This document shows positions 12,694-23,175 of a DNA stretch of 25,000 nucleotides, piece by piece. Numbering within the stretch: position 1 is the stretch's first letter; each line of letters opens with the position of its first letter. The stretch spans positions 33,113,604 through 33,138,603 of the forward strand of contig NC_091555.1 in assembly GCF_042767895.1 (NCBI RefSeq), in the 5' to 3' direction. The translations under genes were made by a program, and so were the position numbers. The DNA is from Penaeus vannamei (taxonomy: Eukaryota; Arthropoda; Malacostraca; Decapoda; Penaeidae). The notes beneath the pieces are model-generated. The model was not told where the DNA came from and ran no database searches. It saw nothing but the letters and a program-made list of their open reading frames with translations.

Positions 12694-12792
12694 CCAATCA
12701 GAATGCGTCCTGAGCCTATCACCACATCCGCCCAATCAGCAGATCAAACCATTCGCCCAATCAGCCTCCAATCGCGAGTAGCCAGTCCCAAT
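12694..12792 (+). promoter_or_regulatory. Cluster of five CCAAT boxes, same orientation
   Basis: CCAAT occurs at 12694, 12732, 12757, 12768 and 12788; the second and third share CGCCCAATCAGC or CGCCCAATCAGCC, and three ATCGCG words follow at about 12771-12815. CCAAT binds NF-Y, and the mammalian Cut homologue was named CCAAT displacement protein. No TATA box or exon was identified nearby, so a promoter or enhancer role is inferred. Confidence 0.4.
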
Positions 12793-13044
12793 CGCGCATT
12801 CTGCCGCCTGATCGCGTGGGAGTTGATGACGGGGCCGGCGGAGGGCATCGCGGGGACGGTATGAGGTGCTGCGGGAGATTACGGGTTACCTGTCGTCTAC
12901 TCGGGGTTCAGTCCTCTGCGACGTGTTGTGTTTATATTGGGGAGGTAATGGGGTTGTGATTGCGGGGTAAGCGGTGTCAAAGCGAGGCGGTGGGGCTCGG
13001 AGGACAGGAGTCTGGAGGGCGGGAGCAGCACCCCTTCATGCGCG
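12793..13044. other. GC-rich spacer before the CA array
   Basis: GC-rich DNA with GGGGCCGGCGGAGGGC and GGCGGTGGGGC words. No gene seen. Confidence 0.45.
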
Positions 13045-14008
<964 letters not shown>

Positions 14009-14380
14009 AGTAGCACTGCCGTTCCATCCCCAAATCGGCCACCAGTGCCCCCGTCATCATCACCACAGCTACTGACAGGATTACAATAAAATCGGGCCGC
14101 CGATACGTCACGAGACATCTATCCATCATTATCATCCTCACAGCCACCATCAGCACCATCACGAAAGTGCGTGTCGCTCTCGTCCTCATTGGCGACTTAG
14201 AGCTATGTGTCGCAGTGGGAGGAAGGGCTTAAGAAACACGAGGAAAATATTAATGGTGAAAATTGATGGTGAGAAGAATTTTGGATGGAAAGAAAAAAAC
14301 AAATTTGACTGTGAAAATAAGGAAAAAACGAGGCGAGAATACTTATAAAAGAATACTTATAAAAGGGAAGATGGATATCA
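14009..14380. other. Spacer with degenerate CAT/CAC words
   Basis: GTCATCATCACCAC and CCATCATTATCATCC words suggest an old CAT repeat; the rest is unique. No gene seen. Confidence 0.5.
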
Positions 14381-14381
14381 A

Positions 14382-14471
14382 GAGAGAGAGAGAGAAAGAA
14401 AGAGAGAGAGACAGAGAGACAGATACAGATACAGATAGATACACAGACAGACACACAGAGAGAGTGAGAGT
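14382..14471. repeat. Mixed GA / ACAGAT microsatellite
   Basis: GA repeats with AAAG variants, then ACAGATACAGATACAGATAG, then ACAGACAGACACACAG and GA again. Confidence 0.9.
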
Positions 14472-15117
14472 TGCGTGAGAGAAAATTGAATTAAAGTGCT
14501 ATAGTCCGTTTCGTGTGTCGTGTCTTGCATTAACATATGATCATTGATTCAGAGGCCAGGCTTTACTTGTTGCATTAGCTCATTTTCATATTGTTTAGAT
14601 CCATTAAATTTCAACGTTTATGTCACGGAATTCTGGATAATACCTGTGATGACATTTCAATATTCTACAAGGGAAGTCTGGCGCATTTATGAATACCAGA
14701 GAAACGGAAGGTTTGGAGGATATAAAAAGATAGAAAACGTTTTCCCGCCAATTTGAGCCCGTTCGTACAGGGCTCTGTTGGCACAATAGACGCCGAGGCA
14801 GTAATAGGCGAACAAAAGACAACACGGCGGATCCGATCGCCTTACCGCCGCCGCTGCACTCAGATACACGAGCCAATCAAAGCTATCCGATTGCTTCCAA
14901 GTAGCGCTATGAGAGACGAGCTGGGCGGGTTCTTGCAGCGCCTTTGTTTCACGTGTCATGTCATAGACACAAGCGCGTTCAAATGCAAAACAAACATTTG
15001 CTGTACAGATAGGATCACTGCTAAATAAATACTTAGATGAAAATAAAAAAGTAGAAATAAAAACGGGCATAAACCCGAGCGCATTCCTAAATACTTGTGT
15101 TGATCTACTGTATGCAT
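14472..15117. other. Unique spacer, no gene seen
   Basis: AT-rich to mixed. A single CCAATCAAAG lies at 14874. No credible exon. Confidence 0.45.
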
Positions 15118-16260
<1,143 letters not shown>

Positions 16261-16272
16261 TCTCTGCCTCAT

Positions 16273-16317
16273 TCACTCACTCACTCACTCACCCATTCTC
16301 TCTCTCTCTCTCTCTCT
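16273..16317. repeat. (ACTC)n and (CT)n short microsatellites
   Basis: About four and a half ACTC units (16273-16291), then CCATT, then about 21 bp of CT. Confidence 0.9.
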
Positions 16318-16379
16318 GTCTATATATCTGTCAATCTAATTATTTCTCTATGTAATGCTGAAATGTCGCAGCAAATGTA

Positions 16380-16860
16380 ATTTCAACGAAGGAGTTCCTG
16401 AATCTCCTCCCAAGCGACGCAAAAAAGCCCCGGGATTCGCTGTTCGCTGCGAGCCCCAAAAACGCTTTGATTAATAGGACGAGGCGGTAAAGAACAGCGT
16501 TTTTTCGGCCGCCGCGCGCACCGCCGGTCTGATCTGCTCGGGCTTCTTATTGATAGCCTTGATGAAACCCCGACAAAGGCCCACGTGGACCGCTGCCTCG
16601 GCCCTGCAGATGCATGACTGTTGATCTATTGCTTAATGGGCGCTCTATTGATTGCAAAATTATAGGCGTGAGCTTCCGTCAATGAGGAATGGCCAATAGC
16701 CTTAGAGAGGTGCTCACAAAAGAGTCCCATCGTGCAAGTCATTGGCGTTAATTCGAATCAGACGGACGATCGTTTCCATTCAGCGAGGGGCTTCTCAGGG
16801 ATTGCGTTTTGTCATTAAAGGTGTCCATCAAGATGGTAGTTTCTGAGCAAAGAGAAGGAA
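16380..16860. promoter_or_regulatory. Candidate conserved non-coding element upstream of the first visible cut exon
   Basis: 480 bp of repeat-free sequence with several homeodomain/TALE-like words: TTTGATTAATAG, CTTATTGATAGCC, GATCTATTGCTTAATGG and CTATTGATTGCAAAATTA. It lacks a coherent open frame. Enhancer function is inferred from composition and position. Confidence 0.25.
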
Positions 16861-17440
16861 AGTCACTTGTCTTCATACCTTCAGCAGTAGAGATGGCATA
16901 GCTCGAATCCTGCGGAGAGCTGAGCTAAGACTCCTTCTAAAACGAAGAGCGGAGACGTGCGGACCTCTCAATCCGGCGACCCCCACCCGGCCGCCTCCAT
17001 TTCCCCCTTTGTTATACGCCGATCAAGGACAATGATTCGCGGGTTGTATTGTGTAGAAGGCCCTGTTTACCCAACACCAGTAGCGTCTCGCATCAATGGG
17101 TTCCTGATGGACCTGGCCAGCTCTCTGAATATTAAGCAGGACCTCCTGAGTGGCCGGCAGAGGGCGAGAAAGGCAGTTGTAGAGGGGCGAGCGGGAGCGA
17201 GGGGTGAAAGGGTTGTCCACTGAGATGCGGTGGGGCCGCCAGGCCAGAGCGAATGAGTTGTATTTAAATTTGGAAATAAAGTGTGTCGTTAAATCCCTTG
17301 CTCTTGTTAGATGTGCGTTTACGTTATGTCAGTTTGGACCAGAGCTTAGATTAGGATTATTTATCAATATATTTATATGTGAATTGCATCCCTCGTGTGA
17401 CAATCCGCAGGACTAACGAATCTATTTCTTCTCCCCCCAG
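16861..17440. other. ct: Presumed intron 5' of the first visible cut exon
   Basis: The segment ends in the acceptor tract TTCTTCTCCCCCCAG. An open frame at 16957-17223 lies here, but it has no recognised domain and no clear donor linking it to the next exon. Confidence 0.6.
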
Positions 17441-17583
17441 GAGCATACGAGAAGGTCGGATGGTGCCCGAAGGCCTCAGTCTACCACCCAGGTCCTTGGA
17501 GAGTCTGCTGGTGGACAGGTCGAAGTCCGAACACGATAAGATTCCCACCTCGGAGTTCGGTAAGCAGTTTCACGATGTCTATG
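17441..17583 (+). CDS. ct: cut internal exon 1 of 5 in the window (linker before the CUT repeats)
   Basis: The acceptor is strong, a run of T and C ending CCCCCCAG at 17440. The first base completes a codon begun in an exon outside the recognisable region, so the exon enters with two codon bases already used. It reads 47 complete codons starting SIREGRMVPEG, with a short leucine-rich stretch (RSLESLLVDRSKSE) that resembles linker segments of CUX proteins. The donor at 17584 (ATG then GTAAGTG) matches U1 best, but a second donor at 17560 (TTCG then GTAAGC) also fits. Both leave a single G, so both keep frame with the next exon through a GGT glycine; the shorter form lacks eight residues, GKQFHDVY. 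The frame stays open upstream of the acceptor to an ATG at 17379, but the strong acceptor argues against that as a start. The exon is short and weakly conserved, so I call it from splice signals and phase more than from homology. Confidence 0.75.
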
Positions 17584-18176
17584 GTAAGTGGTCAACCTCA
17601 GGTCTCTCTCCCTTTCGGTGGAATGTTTTCGTGGATGGTTTGGTTCTCTGTTTCGCGCTTTTATTCTTCAATTGCGATGGATGTTCTAAAGGGATGACTA
17701 TGAGTTGCAGATTTTATTTCTTTGTTTCCCAAACGCGTTGAATTCGATGTTTTTTGCTTGATTGTTGTTCATTTTGGGGAAATGTGGTGATAAGGTAGAT
17801 GCAGCCGCTTGACCACATGTTAAGGCAAATGAATCGCTTCAATTATTTTCGCCCCAGTCATTGGCAATACTAAAACGCTCTAATGTTTCCCACTTATTAA
17901 TTTAAGATCATAAATATGTAATTTATGGCTCTGAGTATATTGAAGAATATGACATACATTTGAGAATCCTTTCCAATGGTCTGACCACAAAACTAAAGCA
18001 CCAGTAATTGTTATATCATATCTGCTCTGTTGGGGTTGTAAACAAAATTTTATGGAAGGAAATGACACGGTAAAATCCACAGACCTTCAGCGCCTGGCCA
18101 GGAGGCGGTCACTCGTTGCCTCCGCCAGGTGGCTCCTCAGCGCCGGCAGTTAATGGTCATTCCCTCTCCATTCTAG
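17584..18176 (+). other. ct: cut intron, phase 1
   Basis: About 593 nt, GTAAGT to TTCTAG, AT-rich in the middle, no repeats of note. It would start at 17560 if the upstream donor is used. Confidence 0.75.
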
Positions 18177-18383
18177 GTCCTCTTCCACCCATGAGCCACT
18201 CGCACCTCCACCCACCTCTTCGGCCTCACCTACCGCCGCCGCTGGCACCTCCGCCCATGGCATCCCCTCTCCAGCCGCTGGCCCCGCACCCTCCGCCGGG
18301 CACGCCGCTGCACCACCTCCTGGGGGAGGAGTGGCGGAGGTCGCTCGAAAGGTCCGCGCTAGATCGCCATCACCTCAACTCAG
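18177..18383 (+). CDS. ct: cut internal exon 2 of 5 (Pro/His-rich low-complexity linker)
   Basis: The acceptor is TCCATTCTAG ending at 18176 after a C/T run; the donor is CAG then GTACGT at 18384. The two leading bases, GT, finish the glycine codon begun in the previous exon, followed by 68 codons and one leftover G. The product begins PLPPMSHSHLHPP and is dominated by proline, histidine and leucine up to about HLLGEEW, then becomes charged (RRSLERSALDRHHLNS). Such disordered proline-rich linkers are common between the coiled coil and CUT domains in Cut/CUX proteins. Other AG dinucleotides lie at 18098-18149, but they give weaker pyrimidine tracts, and the phase match with exon 1 favours 18177. 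No catalytic or DNA-binding motif is visible here. Confidence 0.82.
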
Positions 18384-18502
18384 GTACGTTGCGCCGCCCG
18401 GCCCGTGCGTTTGCCTTTCTCGGAATCCCTTTCATGACGTAGAAGGAACGGGCTAATTCTAGCCCTTCTGCGCGCACGAGGACTGACGCCGTGTCCCCGC
18501 AG

Positions 18503-18770
18503 GTCAAATGTCGCCCGACAGCGGCGGAGGGCCCGTCGAGCGGTCCGACTCGAGGGAATCGCCCATCGGCGACGTGAGCATGAAGAGCCCGAGCTCGATG
18601 GCCAACGGCTTCCCCCACGAGACGAAGAGCCCCTTCCAGCCCAGGGACGACCGGTCACCCTTCAAGGACGAGATGCCCTCGATGGCCTTCAAGTTCGAGG
18701 ACCGGATCACTGGAGAATCACTCATTCCGAAGGGAGATCCCATGGAAGCTAGGCTTCAGGAAATTCTAAG
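18503..18770 (+). CDS. ct: cut internal exon 3 of 5 (Ser-Pro-rich region leading into CUT repeat 1)
   Basis: The acceptor is GTGTCCCCGCAG ending at 18502, after an intron of only 119 nt; the donor is AAG then GTAGGA at 18771. The exon starts by finishing a glycine codon and gives 88 codons plus AG, which becomes Arg with the next exon. The protein has five Ser-Pro pairs (MSPD, ESPI, KSPS, KSPF, RSPF), possible sites for proline-directed kinases; CUX proteins are known to be regulated by such phosphorylation. The last third, MAFKFEDRITGESLIPKG followed by DPMEARLQEIL, resembles the segment just before the first CUT repeat of insect Cut and is the most recognisable part. GC content at third positions is high, unlike the AT-rich introns, which supports coding status. 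Confidence 0.9.
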
Positions 18771-18817
18771 GTAGGACTCTTTGGTTATGTAATATATCTA
18801 TCTCTTTACCTGTTTTT

Positions 18818-18820
<3 letters not shown>

Positions 18821-18856
<36 letters not shown>
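18821..18856. repeat. (CA)n microsatellite inside a cut intron
   Basis: 36 bp of perfect CA in the intron before the CUT exon at 19093. Confidence 0.97.
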
Positions 18857-18858
<2 letters not shown>

Positions 18859-18883
18859 TATATATACACATATATATGCACAC

Positions 18884-18983
<100 letters not shown>

Positions 18984-19092
18984 TTGTATATGCCCACGCG
19001 CGTGTGCATGTGCGCGCGAATTTTGTAACAATACACCCAGCGCCCACAACAAACACGTCGCCATAACCGCCCGTCTGCCTGTCTACCCGAAG

Positions 19093-19222
19093 GTTCAACA
19101 TGGAGAAGTTCTGTCAACAAAGCCTGGACACCCTGTGCCTGGCCCGGCGAGTGCGGGAACTCCTCTCCATTCACAACATCGGACAGCGACTCTTCGCAAA
19201 ATATATCCTGGGGCTCTCGCAG
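19093..19222 (+). CDS. ct: cut internal exon 4 of 5 (N-terminal half of CUT repeat 1)
   Basis: The acceptor is CTACCCGAAG ending at 19092, following a C/T-rich stretch; the donor is CAG then GTGAGCG at 19223. One leading base completes an arginine codon, then 43 codons run from FNMEKFCQQS to the LGLSQ at the exon end. This is the first part of a CUT domain: LDTLCLARRVRELLSIHNIG supplies helices 1 and 2, and GQRLFAKYILGLSQ leads into the DNA-recognition helix. The GQRLF and LGLSQ words are typical of CUX-class repeats; Onecut proteins have a different sequence there. The intron falls immediately after the glutamine of LGLSQ, in phase 0. Preceding intron: 322 nt, half of it microsatellite. Confidence 0.95.
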
Positions 19223-19689
19223 GTGAGCGCGGCCGGACCGGTCGGACTTGATTCCCTTTGACGGGTTTAGGTTGTCATAATTAACTTCCTTTGACGGGGT
19301 TGGATTCTTGGTTGCAGCAGATGTGTGTAACTTGGATTTTTTACTACGTGTTCAATTATGGAGGGAGCATTTTGTTGTCTTGTCCCTTTATGATTCATTT
19401 CCTCCAGTTCGCTATGTAATCTGCAAAACGAATGATAATTGATTCTAATCATAATCATGTTATACCATTTAGTTCTTTGGATTGCGCCCCTACCTGTATG
19501 CACAATAAACCTTTCCTGTATCTTTCCTATAACTTCCATTTTGACCTGCAATGACTTCCTTCACACAACCCTAATTTTGCTGTACCCTAATTTTCCCCAT
19601 CCTTCTCTCATCCAATACATTTTCTTCCTCATTGCCTGCCACTATCTTACACTTATGTGACTCCCCTCCGTGCCTCCCTCCACCCCTAG
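19223..19689 (+). other. ct: cut intron splitting CUT repeat 1, phase 0
   Basis: 467 nt, GTGAGC to CCCTAG, AT-rich with a C/T-rich end. TTTGACGGG(G/T)TT is duplicated at about 19257 and 19292. Confidence 0.8.
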
Positions 19690-19831
19690 GGCACCGTCTC
19701 GGAGCTCCTGTCCAAGCCAAAGAGTTGGGACAAACTGACGGAGAAAGGCCGCGACTCTTACCGCAAGATGCACGCTTGGGCCACCGACGACAACGCCGTC
19801 TACCTCCTCAAGTCTCTCATCCCCAAGAAAG
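19690..19831 (+). CDS. ct: cut internal exon 5 of 5 (C-terminal half of CUT repeat 1)
   Basis: The acceptor is CCTCCACCCCTAG ending at 19689 and the donor is AAAG then GTGAGT at 19832. Starting in phase 0, the exon reads GTVSELLSKPKSWDKLTEKG, then a helix containing SYRKMHAW, and ends LLKSLIPKK plus one base of the next codon. It completes CUT repeat 1, including the recognition helix (SQGTVSELLSKPK across the junction) and the conserved tryptophan. The usual KPKPW of CUX repeats reads KPKSW here, a Pro-to-Ser change in an otherwise well-kept motif. The product binds DNA in the nucleus together with later CUT repeats and the homeodomain, whose exons are not in the window. The frame stays open past the donor to a TGA at 20224-20226. 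Confidence 0.95.
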
Positions 19832-20230
19832 GTGAGTACCGAGAAGACTCGAGTTGGTTCTTGATGCTTTTGAGCTCGACTTTTTTGTCTCATAAAACAC
19901 GGGAACTGGGTAATATAAGCTATGTCTTTTATGTCACAATTAAGACGATTGCGGACGAAAGCGCACAGACGGGCCACTTGGAAGCCTATCTCCTGGCATC
20001 CTTCCATTCTAAGGAGCGTGACTGCCATCTTGCCGGCTACGAATCTTCGAATCGAGTGATGGATGAATCCCGTTTTATCCTCTTAAAGTTGTTAATGTTC
20101 CCTTGGTGTGGGTGGACGACACGCAGGCTAGAAAGAGCTCGGAGAACGCAAGAAGCAGAGGAGGGGGAAAGGGGGGAAGAGGGGGGGGTGAAGGGGATTG
20201 TTATTTGGGTTTTTATGGGTATGTGAGGGA
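19832..20230 (+). other. ct: Start of the next cut intron, with open read-through frame
   Basis: It begins GTGAGTACC. The frame of the CUT exon continues for about 131 codons to a TGA at 20224-20226, ending in a G/A-rich patch (20155-20193). The read-through peptide resembles no domain I know, so this is most likely intron. Confidence 0.6.
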
Positions 20231-22000
20231 CTCATAGGACAATTTAAGTGTGGGTTTATAGGCGTTATTTGAGAGCTTTTATATGGATTCTTAGGCGTGC
20301 CTAGGGGTTTGGTAGGCTAAATCGGAACATTTATATATAGTGTTAGAATTAACTTTATTACACGATTTATGGGTAGGATAACATAAAGACTATGTTGCCA
20401 CTCTTATTCTTTTATCGCATGTGAGAAGAGGAAGTGTTCTACAATGTCTGAATAGCTTTCATTGTAAACCGGCCGTGGGACAACTTTGACGAGTTTCCAC
20501 GACAAGGAAAACGACCACCAAACGAGGGTCTGATCACACGGCCACAGGCGAGCACGAGAGAGGGACACTGGCGAGTACACGGAGACAGACAGCAACACAT
20601 GCACTGAACGAGACGTAAACAAAGATACGCATGTTTGAAAAAAAGAGTTAAAGACTTGCTTGTTGCAAGATTTTTACGTCATTGCAACTTGGTGGACTCA
20701 TTTGTCCGATCCAAAACTTCGCCAGATGACCCAAATTACAGGGCAGAAGGAAAATAAGTTACATTAACATACCCCGAGCAATAAGTCTCGGTGTTGCCAT
20801 GTAACGTTCATTTATGTTTACATTCTGTATTAGACACGTCTTTGTTTTCCGTCTTGATAAAGCATCGCTGCGATGGCGTCTTGCAGTTTACGGTCGTCGA
20901 GAAATAGTCCGAAGTTTAAATGAAGGATTCATTTCTTGTGACAGCGAAACTTTTATTGCCTTGGCAACAATGACCGACAGTTCCTCTGTGCCATATTCGA
21001 TCTTCATATGTTTTGCTCTTTGCTTCGATCAGCTTCTCCCGCACTTATTTTGGTCTTATGGTTATTTTTTTTACGAGGAGGGGTAAAAAATCGTGTTTTA
21101 GCCTACTACTAACTTAAACTCCCCTAATTTCAACTACACTGAGCAAAAACGAAACAATATGGGCCCTTCCTATGAATATTCAGAGCCCGAATGCATGGCT
21201 ACATCAGCTCGTAAACTTCACGAAAGACACTGAAATAAATCATCCTTTGCAATTTTTACCCAGCAGTTGAACATGCACGCGAGTCGATCCCTATGACAAA
21301 GATAGATTAGGGCCAAAGTTGCATGACATGTAATGTATGTTGCAATTTAAGGAGTCAGGGTTGTCGGCAAGGCTTCAAAATACCACTGTTTCATTCCCAT
21401 GATTGTGAAGCATAGTTCGAGAAAGTCGTTTGATGCTCCCAGCGATCAAAGAAATGCTCTGAAATTCAATGTAACTACCAGGTAATGCCTGATAATGAAT
21501 AACGTCTGTTCGCTATTTAGATCCCGATTAGATTTTGCCTTAGAAGTGCTCCCGAATCCTATTCTAAATTCTGGGAAAATGCATGAGTTACTTCCTTGCA
21601 CATGCCCGATTTATGCTGACCGAAAGCTATAATTTTGGTAGAGTTACCGCCCGTCGTCGCTCGTTTTCTCTCGGCCGGGCCTCACCTGGAAGACTCCTTA
21701 ATACAACAGTAGCGGCCTTGCCTATGTGTTTGTATACAAGAAAAATGTGGTATCGCTCATGTTCGAAGGTACACATAACAAATTTCATAATTACCGTCCT
21801 GTGGTTACCCGCGTACTTCAACTGTATGGTTTATGAGATGTAAGCTTGAGAGGAAACCTTAAACATTGATTTTACGATCCTGTATTATTCAAAATGAGAT
21901 GTGAAGTTGCCTTTTTTTGTTTCTTTCTTCTTTCGTATGTCGTATTTCATAATTTTCGTTACGCATGACGGTCTAATTAAAAGAGGACATTTTCCGAGGA
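20231..22000. other. Unique AT-rich intronic or intergenic DNA, no gene seen
   Basis: Little repetition. Short frames at 20814-21086 and 21583-21843 lack recognisable domains and splice context. I found no exon with the expected phase following CUT repeat 1. Confidence 0.45.
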
Positions 22001-22054
22001 AGAACACAAAGCGCAAGGATAAACTCGGCGCTCAAAGTGACTCGGTAAAACTCG

Positions 22055-22215
22055 TGTGAGAGAGCCATTGAATTCGGAGCAAGAAGTTTGTCGTTGACCA
22101 ATGGCTCGATTAGTCTGGATTACGCACGTCATCAAAGGCCTCTCTCTTCCCAATTAACGAGTCGTTGTTCGATCCCGTAATCTGATTTGAATTTCCCGCC
22201 ATTAATGGTTATGTT
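22055..22215. promoter_or_regulatory. Candidate conserved non-coding element with a 9-bp inverted repeat
   Basis: GAGCCATTG (22062-22070) and CAATGGCTC (22099-22107) are perfect inverted copies separated by 28 bases. Homeodomain-like words GATTAGTCTGGATTA, CCAATTAACGAG and CCATTAATGG follow. No open frame of note. Confidence 0.25.
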
Positions 22216-22224
22216 CGCGACACA

Positions 22225-22285
22225 GCGAGAGGGGGAGAGAGGAAGAGAGAGAGAGGGGGAGGGAGGGGGAGGGGAGAGAAGAGGC
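22225..22285. repeat. G/A-rich low-complexity patch
   Basis: GAGAGGGGGAGAGAGG-type words on the + strand. Confidence 0.8.
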
Positions 22286-22600
22286 GACTGAGTCAACCCG
22301 GTTAGTTCAGAGCGTCTCGATTCCGAAGTTTGTGTATTTGCTTTGGCTGTGAATTATTTCGTTTCTGAAATTTGGATGGTAATATTTTTCTGTATGTGTG
22401 TCTGATCGTTGTCCTGAAACGGATAAATCGAGTAAGTGATTATATATACGCAATTAAATTCGAGCTAATGAATTTATACTCTAGTGTTTACAAATATCTG
22501 ACGCGATACGTGACGAATGATACGTTCGGGTAAACTTTTTTTTCTTTTTTTTGAGGCACTCCCTTTTGGAAACCCTGTCAAGGGTTCCATTGTGAGTTGT
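22286..22600. other. AT-rich spacer, no gene seen
   Basis: Mixed AT-rich sequence with a T run near 22537-22550. Confidence 0.45.
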
Positions 22601-22609
22601 TGTCCAAGT

Positions 22610-22765
22610 TTCTGAAAAGGCTTATTTTTTCTACTAATGATAGCCTTCCTGCCAGGCTCTAATTACTGCCATACATCATCTTATTATGAACCCAACCGAA
22701 ACGGTCTTCAGTGGCATGGTAGTTCATTTGCATATGGGCAATAATGAGTTAATAATTGCTGTGCT
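22610..22765. promoter_or_regulatory. Candidate enhancer with a perfect octamer and AT-rich homeodomain words
   Basis: ATTTGCAT, the POU octamer, lies at 22726-22733 and overlaps an E-box CATATG (22731-22736). It is followed by GGGCAATAATGAGTTAATAA and preceded by CTACTAATGATAGCC and CTCTAATTACTGCC. Function is inferred from motifs only. Confidence 0.25.
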
Positions 22766-23039
22766 TACCAGTTCAACGGACAAGAGGTCTTCCCGCACAC
22801 GTCGCCATTACTGTGCAAGAACGCGTTACGCTAAAAACACACGCACAAAAAATATACAGTCTAATGGCTTTTATGGGGAACGTGCTCCGATCTCATGGTA
22901 GTAACGGGTGAAATATTGACGAGCCAGCGCTGATGACACAAGCGGACAGGAAGCAGAGGCAGCGCCGGTGAGCAGGAGCCAGAAGAGACGGAAATAGACG
23001 GAGGAAGGAAAAACAAGAAAAAGACAGGGAAAGAGAATA

Positions 23040-23103
23040 AAGGAGGGACAGATGTATTTAGATACATAGATAGATAAATACAGATATACATATATATATG
23101 TAT

Positions 23104-23171
<68 letters not shown>
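23040..23171. repeat. GATA-like patch, (TA)n and (GT)n microsatellite
   Basis: GATACATAGATAGATAAATA (about 23059-23078), then ATATACATATATATATGTAT, then GT repeat at 23108-23171 (64 bp). Confidence 0.95.

Positions 23172-23175
<4 letters not shown>

Noticed and set aside
16895..16925. GCTCGAATCC word resembling a tRNA T-arm
   Set aside because: Flanking bases do not form the stem, and no cloverleaf fits.
16957..17223. 88-codon open frame just upstream of the first cut exon
   Set aside because: No known domain and no convincing donor. It cannot be joined to 17441 with clear splice signals, so it is not called an exon.
22943..22966. Exon-like stretch between an AG and GTGAGC
   Set aside because: No pyrimidine tract before the AG, and only about 18 bases long. 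It cannot be assigned to cut.
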